A program made the translations under genes and the position numbers. DNA of 32,435 bases, from positions 1 to 32,435 of the forward strand of contig CALMZT010000806.1 in NCBI GenBank assembly GCA_937870805.1. Direction: 5' to 3'. Positions 24,738 through 32,435 of the stretch are shown piece after piece. The notes under the pieces were generated by a model. The model saw only the letters and a list, made by a program, of their open reading frames with translations, made no database searches and had not been told where the DNA came from. Numbering within the stretch: position 1 is the first letter of the stretch; each line of letters opens with the position of its first letter. The stretch comes from an uncultured Chloroflexota bacterium (GTDB lineage: Bacteria > Chloroflexota > Anaerolineae > Aggregatilineales > Phototrophicaceae).

Positions 24738-25133
24738 ATGATTATTACTTCCGACAGTTCGGCCCTCGCCAGCTCGACGTTTACGTCGGATGGGTACGGT
24801 ACGGAAACGTTTGTGTGGTTCCCCGATGTCGGAAGCTCGTTGAGCATTAAGCCTGCGGTTGAAACGACCAAGTTCGGTGACGGCTATGAGTTGCGGACAT
24901 CTTCATCGATCAACACGATGCCGGATAAGTGGTCGCTTACCTTTACTCGGGCAAGCGCGGAAGCAAAATTGATTCTGGATTTTTTGAAGACGCATGGCGG
25001 GAAAACTGCTTTCTTTTGGGTGACGCCTCACGAAGAGGCAAAGAAATTCGTGTGTCGGGAGTGGTCGGCAACCAGAATGAATGGTGGATCGATGGCGATT
25101 ACCTGCTCATTCGAAGAGATGTTTGAAGCATGA
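24738..25133 (+). CDS. minor tail protein M-like
   Basis: TFVWFPDVGSSLSIKPAVETTKFGDGYELRTS...TFTRASAEAKLILDFLKTHGGKTAFFWVTP. Confidence 0.85.
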   Translation: MIITSDSSALASSTFTSDGYGTETFVWFPDVGSSLSIKPAVETTKFGDGYELRTSSSINTMPDKWSLTFTRASAEAKLILDFLKTHGGKTAFFWVTPHEEAKKFVCREWSATRMNGGSMAITCSFEEMFEA

Positions 25134-25825
25134 GCATAGCCGAAGAGATTCAATCGTTATCGCCGTCGGCGATTATCGAGCTGTTCGTGCTTGATCTAAC
25201 CGGATTGCCCGGTGGCGGCGGGTTAATGCATTTTCATGCAGGGACCAATGCGCTGAACCTTCCGATATATTGGCAGGGCGTTGAGTACACGCCTTTGCCA
25301 ATTGAGGCAGAGGGTTTCGATATGTCCACTCAAGGTACGCTACCAAGACCTAAGATCAGAGTGGCAAACGTTGATGGATTGTTATCAGCAGCTGTCGCCG
25401 AAAGCGATGACCTTATCGGTGCCACCGTTACGCGCAAGAGGACATTCGCGAAGTATCTGGACGCGATCAACTTCCCAGGCGGTGTAAACCCTGACGCCAA
25501 TCCAGCCCAGCAATTTCAGGATGACGAATGGTATGTCGATCAGAAGATAGGAGAGACGCGCTATGTTATCGAGTGGGAGCTTGCGTCCGCAACTGACTTA
25601 CAGGGTGTGACGCTGCCATCCAGGCAAGTAATTCAGAATACCTGCTGGTGGGCGTATCGCAGCCCCGAATGTGGCTATACAGGTACGCCATTTGACGCAA
25701 ATGACGCACCTTGCGCCACAGCGCAGGATTCTTGCGCCAAGCGATTTAACTCATGTCGAGTGAGGCACCCTGCCGGGGTGCCGGTGCCCTTCGGCGGATA
25801 TCCGGGATCGACAAGAAGTGGTTAA
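25130..25825 (+). CDS. minor tail protein L-like (cysteine-rich C-terminus)
   Basis: NTCWWAYRSPECGYTG...PCATAQDSCAKRFNSC; order M-L-K-I-J. Confidence 0.88.
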   Translation: MSIAEEIQSLSPSAIIELFVLDLTGLPGGGGLMHFHAGTNALNLPIYWQGVEYTPLPIEAEGFDMSTQGTLPRPKIRVANVDGLLSAAVAESDDLIGATVTRKRTFAKYLDAINFPGGVNPDANPAQQFQDDEWYVDQKIGETRYVIEWELASATDLQGVTLPSRQVIQNTCWWAYRSPECGYTGTPFDANDAPCATAQDSCAKRFNSCRVRHPAGVPVPFGGYPGSTRSG

Positions 25826-26564
25826 TCGCGAAGAGCTGATCGCCGCGATGAAGACTGCGGGCGCCTCCAGATACCCCAACGAAGCTTGCGGGCTGATTGT
25901 TGCAGCTGGCAAAAAGTCGGTTGTCATCGAGTGCGAAAACATTTCTCCGACCCCTCGCGACAGGTTCATGATCGGCACTGCCGACTATTCGAAGGCGTCA
26001 GATATGGGTGAAATCATCGGCGTATGGCATACCCATACCGATGAGCCCCCAACGCCGTCCGATGGCGACAAGGTGGACTGCGAGAAGTCTGAAGTGCCTT
26101 GGTTCATTCTTGGGGTTTCGAAAGACGAATCGGGCGAATTTCAATACAGCGAACCCGTGATGTTCGAACCGTCGGGCTTCGAAATGCCCTATCTGGGCCG
26201 TCCGTATGTCATGGGAGTGCTCGACTGCTACACACTGCTACTGGACTTCTACAAGCGCGAATACGGGATTCACATAAACGACTACCCGCGCATCGAAGCT
26301 GACGGACGACTGGGATCGAGCCTTTTCGTTGATCGCTACGAACAGGAGGGCTTTGTCAGACTGATTGATAAAGATGTGCAGATCGGCGACGTGTTTCTGA
26401 TTCAGGTTCCAACCGAGAACACTCCGGCACACATTGCCATTTACATAGGCGACGACCAGATTATGCACCACTGTCACGGAAGACTTTCAAAGCGCGACAT
26501 TTATGGTGGCGGATACTGGCAAAAACATACTACATATCATTTGAGGCATAAGACAAAATGCTAA
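25818..26564 (+). CDS. tail assembly protein K-like: JAMM/MPN plus NlpC/P60 domains
   Basis: NEACGLIV, HTHTDEPPTPSDGD (JAMM), VLDCYTLLLDFY and AHIAIYIGDDQIMHH (NlpC/P60); GTG start. Confidence 0.9.
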   Translation: MVNREELIAAMKTAGASRYPNEACGLIVAAGKKSVVIECENISPTPRDRFMIGTADYSKASDMGEIIGVWHTHTDEPPTPSDGDKVDCEKSEVPWFILGVSKDESGEFQYSEPVMFEPSGFEMPYLGRPYVMGVLDCYTLLLDFYKREYGIHINDYPRIEADGRLGSSLFVDRYEQEGFVRLIDKDVQIGDVFLIQVPTENTPAHIAIYIGDDQIMHHCHGRLSKRDIYGGGYWQKHTTYHLRHKTKC

Positions 26565-27133
26565 CTAAAGTCATTTTGGAAGGCCCGATGGGCAAGGCGT
26601 GCGGGCGCACCTGGGCGTTTGATATCTCTTCTCCATCCGAAGCATTGCGTATGGTTGACGCTAATAGACCAGGCGTCTTCAACTGGATAAGAAATAACCT
26701 TAAAAAATACGAAGCCTACCGAGTAGTGTGCAGGTACGAAGATGGCAAAACCGAAGAGTTGGACCAAGGCTCTTACACGTTAATGAATAAGCCGGTTGAG
26801 ATTCGCTTTGTGCCGATTGTTCAGGGCTCAGGCAATGCGGGGCGAATTATTCTGGGGGCAGTTCTGGTAATTGCTGGCGTGTGGTTCCAACAGCCATGGT
26901 TGATTCAAATGGGGGCAGGGTTGATAGTTGGTGGCGTGATTGGGCTTTTAACCCCTCAGCCAAAATTGAATAGTAGCGATGAGAAAGAGTCCAAAAATAA
27001 AACCTCGCACTTTTTTGATGGCCCTGTAAACACCACCGAGCAGGGTGTGCCGGTGCAGCTTATTTACGGCGAAACAGTTCTGGTGGGCTCGCACGCAATC
27101 TCGGCAGAAGTCAGCATCGATCAGCTAATGTAG
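26558..27133 (+). CDS. tail assembly protein I-like
   Basis: Gly/hydrophobic segment AGRIILGAVLVIAGV...GAGLIVGGVIGLLTPQP and C-terminal GVPVQLIYGETVLVGSHAISAEV. Confidence 0.85.
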   Translation: MLTKVILEGPMGKACGRTWAFDISSPSEALRMVDANRPGVFNWIRNNLKKYEAYRVVCRYEDGKTEELDQGSYTLMNKPVEIRFVPIVQGSGNAGRIILGAVLVIAGVWFQQPWLIQMGAGLIVGGVIGLLTPQPKLNSSDEKESKNKTSHFFDGPVNTTEQGVPVQLIYGETVLVGSHAISAEVSIDQLM

Positions 27134-27141
27134 GTGTATAA

Positions 27142-27159
27142 TAAGTCATGAGTGACGTA
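27142..27159 (+). promoter_or_regulatory. Dyad motif copy TAAGTCATGAGTGACGTA containing the J start codon
   Basis: ATG 27148-27150 lies inside the motif. Confidence 0.5.
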
Positions 27160-30100
27160 ACAGTTAAGCCAGACAGTGCGATTGCGGGCGCAGGTGGGGG
27201 AGGCTGCTTTCGTGCGGGCGCACAGATTCAACTACAAGGCGGCAAAACTGTTGCCATTGAGTCGCTGAAAGAAGGCGATGAGGTACTTGCGTTTGATGAG
27301 CAGGGCGAAATTCATCTGGCGAAAGTCACCAAGGTTCACTACCATGCCGACCCGCAACCGATTCTGAAGGTCAAGTTCTGGCGCGGCGAAACCTATATCA
27401 CGCCTAACCACTGGGTACTAAACCAGTACGGCTCGTTTGTCGAAATGGGAAGTCTGACCGACCACGACGCGCTGGTGGACGGCATGGGGCACCTTCGACC
27501 AATTATCGGCGCTGAATTAATCGGACATGAGCCCGTATGGAATCTCACTGTTGAGCCGCACCATACGTTTATCTGTGATGGCGTGCGAGTACATAACGGT
27601 GGGCATCGTGAGCGTCACCCGGTAATCGCGGGCGCAGGTGGCGGAGGCAAACCCAAAGGTGGCGGGGGCAGGGCAGCGGTTGAAGCCGATGACAGCCTTC
27701 AGTCTCGCGCAATGGTTTCGCTGCTGGACTTACTGGGCGAGGGCGAAATCGGAGGATTGGTAGCGGACGCTCAGACGATCTTTCTGGGCGACGTGCCCCT
27801 ACAAAACGCTGACGGAACCTATAACTTTAATGGCGTATCGTGGGACTACAGAAACGGCACTCAAGATCAGTTGCCCATTAATGGTTTCGCCGATGTTGAG
27901 ACGCCCTACGTTGTAGGCACGCGGGTCAAGACAGATTTATCCAAAACTGTTTCGATCACAAACCCGAACGTCGATAGCGTTCGGGTGATAGTCACGCTGC
28001 CCGCGCTGAGCAGTCAAAATCCTGAGAACGGAGATATCAACGGCTCCTCTGTTCAATACAAATTTCAGGTATCCAAAGACGGAGGCCCGTTTACAGACGT
28101 AAATGCTGGGTATACAGCGACCCCGGTTGCCGCGACCGTTACGCCGGAAGGAACCTCTACCTCTAGCACCGCTGTTTCCGTAACAACGACGGACGTAGGT
28201 AATGTGGGTATGGAGATGACGGTCAAGCTCGCATCAACTACAGCGCCTGTCAGAACGCCAGTTTCGATAGTTCTACAGCCGCAAACGTATGTGGGCGCAG
28301 CGTGGGTAGATTATGGCCGTCAAATCGCGATCAATAGGAGCGCCACTTCTGGAAGCGGAAGTGCGGTAGGTTTTATTAAAATAGTTACAGATGCGGTAAT
28401 TAGCCAGCTTGGGGCAGGCACATACTATTCGATAGAAGGACACAGTAAAGTCAGGTTTCGCGTCATTAGCGCAACCCATCCATCTACGCTGACGATTGAA
28501 AATGTCAAAAAGCTCGATGGTGCCCCAATCGTCACCGTAACGGGCAAGGCGCGGTCAAGGTATCAGCGGCACCATCTCATCAAAATGCCAAAGCCGGGGT
28601 CCACCTGGCAGCTGCGCATGATACGAATCAGTCCAGATTCGACCAGTGCGGCGACTGCAAATGAAACCTACTTCGATAGCTACGTAGAGATTGTCGATGC
28701 GATGCTCTCATACCCTAACTCGGCGCTGGTTGGGTTAAGAATCGACTCTGCGCAGTTCAATCAAATTCCGAGTCGGTCTTATCTGGTGAAGGGGCTCTAT
28801 ATCAGAACGCCCTCGAACTACGATCCGATCACCAGAACCTACACCGGCACTTGGGATGGCACGTTTGTTTATCGAGTGTCCAGTAACCCCGCGTGGATTT
28901 TGTATGACCTGCTGCTGCACAAGCGGTATGGCTTGGGCCGGTTCATTCGCGAGGATCAGGTAGATAAAGGAAAGCTATACCAGATAGGTCGCTATTGTGA
29001 CGAGCAGGTGCCTGATGGCTTTGGCGGAATGGAGCCCAGATTCGCTATCAATACCGCGATTCAAACGCTCAGTGAGGCATACAGACTAATCTCCGAGATA
29101 TCTTCGGCGTTTCGCGGAATGATGTACTGGGGCGGCAGCATGGCCGCATTCACCCAGGACAGCCCCGCCGATTCCAGTATGGAATTTAGTCAAGCGAACG
29201 TTGTAGATGGCTTGTTTCACTACACAGGCTCTTCGAGAAAAGACAGGCACTCTGTTGTGCTGGTGGGATGGAATGACCCAGAAGAAAGATTCAAGCGCAA
29301 GCTTGAATATGTCGAAGACCCTGAGCTGATAAAGCGCTACGGGATTCGAAAGCTCGAAACCGTTGCATTCGGCTGCACCAGTCGTGGGCAAGCTGCGCGG
29401 GTTGGCCGATGGATTTTGTATACCGAACGCGACGAGTCTAACCTGATTAGCTTCAAGGTCGGTATTGACTCCGCACTTGTGCTCCCCGGCGAAATCATCA
29501 AAATTCACGATCAGTTCAAATCCGGCAAGCGCATGGCAGGACGGCTAGTTTCAGTTACCCTGACATCCGCGACGCTTGATGCGCCTTTGAAGATCGCAGC
29601 TGCTGGCGCAACGATATCGATTCGCGCAGCCGATGGAACCTTCTACGAAAGGTCGCTAATACAGTCGGCTGGCGAGTATACGGCGGTAAGCTGGACATCG
29701 CCGTTGCCCGCACTACCCGTACCAAATGCGATATGGATGGTGACGGAACCCAGTCTCAACCCGGTTCTCGCGCGTGTGGTCAAGGTTGCTCAGGATGGTA
29801 TGTCAAAGAGCACCTTTGCCATTTCCGCCATTGAGCACAACCCGGCTAAGTATGCGGCAATCGAGAACGGGCTTGTGTTGGAGCGCCCAAAGACGAGCAT
29901 TGTAAGTGCGCGTCCCGGTGTAGTTACGGACCTGATCGCATTAACGGAGATGGTAGAGCTGAACCCAGGCATCTTTGGTGCCCAAATCGCCGTGAGCTGG
30001 GCTGCGCCGTCGCTTGCGACCAATTACAAAATATTCTGGCGGCTTGGCAGCGAGAACTGGAAAGAGGCGACTTCCGATATACCGTCATACGACATCAAGA

Positions 30101-31731
30101 ATGTCCCAGTTGGTACATATACAATCAAGGTTGCCGCCACAAACGCGCTGGGGCTACTGGGTGATGCGCTTACTATAACCCATACCGTAGCGACCTCGGG
30201 CGTGTCTCCTGATGTCGCAAACCTGCGTGCAAACCCAGACTTCTTAGGTAAAGACCTTCAGGTTGCGTGGGACGCCCTCTCTGGCGCTCAAAGCTATATC
30301 GTTCAGGTTAAAACCACTGCCGACGTTCTTCTGAGAGAAGAGACGGTTATCACTACAGGTTACAGCTATAGCTACGCGAAGAATCTGAATGATGGCGGTC
30401 CGCGTCGTGATGTAAAAATTCTGGTAAAGGCAAAAACGGTCGTGGGTCAGTCCGCAAACTGGACGACCATGACGTTTAGCAATCCCGCACCCGGCGCTCC
30501 AACGGGAGTGACGCTTGAGGCGGGGCCTGGGCAGGTCGGCATTTCTGCGATTCGCCCCGCAGATCAGGACCTCGCTGGGATGATCGTCTGGATGAGCTCT
30601 GACCCGACCGTGCCGATGAATTCGGGAACGGAAATTTACAAAGGCTCAAACAACGCGTACATGAAGACCGGGTTGCAACCCGGCGTGGCAATGAACTTCA
30701 GGGTGGCGTTTTACGATGAGTTCGGGACCGCAGCGCTGACGCCCTCAACACCGTTTGCAGCGACGCCAACCGCAACGGGTGGGATCGTCATGGTGACGAC
30801 GCTTCCTGCGAACCCCGCAGCTGTCGATGGTCAGACCGCCGTTTTTCTTGACGTGGTGGACGCGAATGTACGCGGGCTTTATGGCTGGGACGGGTCTGCG
30901 TGGAAGTTCACACGAGACGGCGGGTATCTGGTTGCAAACTCAGTAACGGCAGATCGCATGAATGTGACGAATCTGTCTTCGCTAAGTGCAAACCTCGGCA
31001 CCATGACGGCGGGCAACATCACGCTCGACGCGTCGGGGTTTATTCGTGGCGGGTCGACCGGGTATTTAACTGGTACTGGGTTCTGGGTGGGCAACCACTC
31101 CGGGACTTATAAATTACATATTGGTGATCCAACCGGGCAGTACTTGGCATGGACGGGCTCCGGGCTCACGATCAATGCGGGTGGAACGTTTAGCGGGGCA
31201 CTGTCAGCAGCGTCGGGTACGTTTGCAGGAAGTTTGAGCGCAGCTACAGGTAGTTTTTCCGGAACGCTTAGCGCAGCGACCGGGACGTTTTCAGGCACGC
31301 TCACGGCCTCCGCGATCAACGCGGTGAATACGATCAATATCGCGGGCAATGCGGTGACGATTCCTGTGTTCGCATATGCAGCCGGCCCTACGATGTTCTA
31401 CTGGGCTGGCGGCGCATATGTGCCAATGGTATCGGCGGCAATCGATAGTGCAGGCGGGATGATTGTTATCCAGGGAGGATTTAGCGGCCCTGGGTCCTAT
31501 AGTGATTCCGGGGCTAGCAATATTGTCGTCGTGCAGAGAGACGGGGTCGTTATTTACTCCGTTGGCGGCTATTCGGCAGGGCCTGTTCATTTTATATATT
31601 CAGATACGCCTGGCGCTGGCGCACACACATATACGCTAGGAATAAGCGCAAATATCGTAAATAACGGAAGCGGAGTGCCTGGTCCAGTTTACGAAAAGAT
31701 GTCTTTATTTTTACTGGAAGCTAAACGATGA
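27148..31731 (+). CDS. tail tip / host-specificity protein J-like with Hint domain near the N-terminus
   Basis: J-like core (PNSALVGLRIDSAQFNQIPSRSYLVKGLYIRTPSNYDPITRTYTGTWDGTF..., PDGFGGMEPRFAINT, AFGCTSRGQAARVGRWILYTE). Confidence 0.92.
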   Translation: MSDVTVKPDSAIAGAGGGGCFRAGAQIQLQGGKTVAIESLKEGDEVLAFDEQGEIHLAKVTKVHYHADPQPILKVKFWRGETYITPNHWVLNQYGSFVEMGSLTDHDALVDGMGHLRPIIGAELIGHEPVWNLTVEPHHTFICDGVRVHNGGHRERHPVIAGAGGGGKPKGGGGRAAVEADDSLQSRAMVSLLDLLGEGEIGGLVADAQTIFLGDVPLQNADGTYNFNGVSWDYRNGTQDQLPINGFADVETPYVVGTRVKTDLSKTVSITNPNVDSVRVIVTLPALSSQNPENGDINGSSVQYKFQVSKDGGPFTDVNAGYTATPVAATVTPEGTSTSSTAVSVTTTDVGNVGMEMTVKLASTTAPVRTPVSIVLQPQTYVGAAWVDYGRQIAINRSATSGSGSAVGFIKIVTDAVISQLGAGTYYSIEGHSKVRFRVISATHPSTLTIENVKKLDGAPIVTVTGKARSRYQRHHLIKMPKPGSTWQLRMIRISPDSTSAATANETYFDSYVEIVDAMLSYPNSALVGLRIDSAQFNQIPSRSYLVKGLYIRTPSNYDPITRTYTGTWDGTFVYRVSSNPAWILYDLLLHKRYGLGRFIREDQVDKGKLYQIGRYCDEQVPDGFGGMEPRFAINTAIQTLSEAYRLISEISSAFRGMMYWGGSMAAFTQDSPADSSMEFSQANVVDGLFHYTGSSRKDRHSVVLVGWNDPEERFKRKLEYVEDPELIKRYGIRKLETVAFGCTSRGQAARVGRWILYTERDESNLISFKVGIDSALVLPGEIIKIHDQFKSGKRMAGRLVSVTLTSATLDAPLKIAAAGATISIRAADGTFYERSLIQSAGEYTAVSWTSPLPALPVPNAIWMVTEPSLNPVLARVVKVAQDGMSKSTFAISAIEHNPAKYAAIENGLVLERPKTSIVSARPGVVTDLIALTEMVELNPGIFGAQIAVSWAAPSLATNYKIFWRLGSENWKEATSDIPSYDIKNVPVGTYTIKVAATNALGLLGDALTITHTVATSGVSPDVANLRANPDFLGKDLQVAWDALSGAQSYIVQVKTTADVLLREETVITTGYSYSYAKNLNDGGPRRDVKILVKAKTVVGQSANWTTMTFSNPAPGAPTGVTLEAGPGQVGISAIRPADQDLAGMIVWMSSDPTVPMNSGTEIYKGSNNAYMKTGLQPGVAMNFRVAFYDEFGTAALTPSTPFAATPTATGGIVMVTTLPANPAAVDGQTAVFLDVVDANVRGLYGWDGSAWKFTRDGGYLVANSVTADRMNVTNLSSLSANLGTMTAGNITLDASGFIRGGSTGYLTGTGFWVGNHSGTYKLHIGDPTGQYLAWTGSGLTINAGGTFSGALSAASGTFAGSLSAATGSFSGTLSAATGTFSGTLTASAINAVNTINIAGNAVTIPVFAYAAGPTMFYWAGGAYVPMVSAAIDSAGGMIVIQGGFSGPGSYSDSGASNIVVVQRDGVVIYSVGGYSAGPVHFIYSDTPGAGAHTYTLGISANIVNNGSGVPGPVYEKMSLFLLEAKR
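27181..27648 (+). repeat. 24-nt direct repeat flanking the J Hint domain (27181-27204 and 27625-27648, 22/24 identical)
   Basis: attgcgggcgcaggtgggggaggc vs atcgcgggcgcaggtggcggaggc; both encode IAGAGGGG. Confidence 0.8.
27205..27597 (+). other. Hint (intein-like) domain, about 131 aa, in J
   Basis: CFRAGAQIQLQGGKTVAIESLKEGDEVLAFD ... TPNHWVLN ... VWNLTVEPHHTFICDGVRVHN followed by G. Confidence 0.85.
31183..31311 (+). repeat. In-frame tandem repeat of GTFSGxLSAAx units near the J C-terminus
   Basis: GTFSGALSAASGTFAGSLSAATGSFSGTLSAATGTFSGTLTA. Confidence 0.75.
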
Positions 31732-32153
31732 AATATTTTACAGTCTACAACACCACAACCGGCGAAATCCTACGCACCGGCCAAGTACCCGACGACATGC
31801 TGACAATTCAGGCACAAACTGGCGAAACGGTGGTAGAGGCGATAGCCAATCCAGCAACCGAGTATTACTCTGCGGGCGTGAAGACCGCCCGCCCACTGCT
31901 CACCACGGTCGCCACCTGGGATGTTACGTCCATCATTGCCAACGGTACATTCAAAGCCACGCTGGGGGCAACGCTGCCCAACCCGACTACGGTGTCGGTT
32001 AAGCCCCCGGCAAATTCCGGCATCGCAGCGATAGCTGACCAAACAGTCACTGACGGCACATTCACGCTTGCGACCACCGTTGCTGGCGCATACGTTGTCA
32101 CTGCCAAAGCCTTCCCCTATCAGGATTACACGGTGACAATCAATGCCACTTAA
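31728..32153 (+). CDS. hypothetical distal tail protein (141 aa)
   Basis: ATGA-overlapped ORF downstream of J; beta-rich Ig-like C-terminal composition. Confidence 0.6.
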   Translation: MKYFTVYNTTTGEILRTGQVPDDMLTIQAQTGETVVEAIANPATEYYSAGVKTARPLLTTVATWDVTSIIANGTFKATLGATLPNPTTVSVKPPANSGIAAIADQTVTDGTFTLATTVAGAYVVTAKAFPYQDYTVTINAT

Positions 32154-32435
32154 TTTATCGATTACGCCTGTTCCCGCGCCGACACTGACTGGGCTGACCG
32201 TTACTGCCACACTGAAGGGCATTTTAATCGCCTGGGATGCGCTGAAGGACTCGACACTGTTCGCTGCCGAAATCTGGTCATCGGCAACCAATGATCGTTC
32301 GACTGCCACGTTGCTTGCGACTGTCACGGGCAATTACTACCTGCATACCGGACTCGCAAGCAACGCCACTCGATTCTATTGGGTGCGCTCTAAAAACACC
32401 TTCAATCGTACCGACGGCGCATGGACGCCACTCTC
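32143..32435 (+). CDS. partial distal tail protein, runs off the window end
   Basis: Translation MPLNLSITPVPAPTLTGLTVTATLKGILIAWDALKDSTLFAAEIWSSATNDRS... with fn3-like character. Confidence 0.6.
   Translation, partial: MPLNLSITPVPAPTLTGLTVTATLKGILIAWDALKDSTLFAAEIWSSATNDRSTATLLATVTGNYYLHTGLASNATRFYWVRSKNTFNRTDGAWTPL

Noticed and set aside
25130-25825. Cys-rich C-terminus of L as a novel metal site
   Set aside because: Lambda gpL is already known to bind an iron-sulfur cluster through C-terminal cysteines; expected for this family.
31183-31311. Possible CRISPR or iteron array at the J 3' end
   Set aside because: In-frame protein repeats without conserved spacers.
1-32435. tRNA genes, integrase, transposase, CRISPR arrays
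   Set aside because: None could be supported by reading; no convincing cloverleaf, recombinase motif or spaced repeat array was seen.

Overview
The window is about 32.4 kb of a lambda-like (siphovirus) tailed-phage genome. From left to right:
- A small AT-rich leftmost region with two hypothetical ORFs.
- A leftward block of four genes, including a UvsW-like SF2 helicase.
- A tightly overlapping rightward operon: ParB-like, CxxC mini-protein, small ORF, second ParB-like, HExxH metallopeptidase-like, small membrane protein, ABC ATPase, small membrane protein, GNAT/Mom-like protein, winged-HTH.
- An AT-rich, repeat-rich intergenic region.
- The complete virion module: TerS, intein-interrupted TerL, portal, scaffold-like protein, major capsid protein, connector genes, major tail protein, G/G-T chaperones, tape measure, M, L, K, I, J and distal tail genes.

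Most interesting items:
1. A directional 18-bp dyad (consensus TAAGTCACNNNTGANNTA) at least 12 times, nearly always between genes, with a perfect 32-bp palindromic version just after the winged-HTH gene.
2. The ParB/ABC ATPase/GNAT operon, a candidate DNA-modification or DNA-protection system.
3. A predicted class 3 (Ala1, W-C-T) intein with a LAGLIDADG endonuclease that splits the TerL Walker A motif at GK|T.
4. A second Hint domain near the N-terminus of J, flanked by a 22/24-nt direct repeat and lacking a +1 nucleophile.
5. A GGGAAAG programmed -1 frameshift between the tail chaperone genes.

No searches were run. Family names come from reading the translations.
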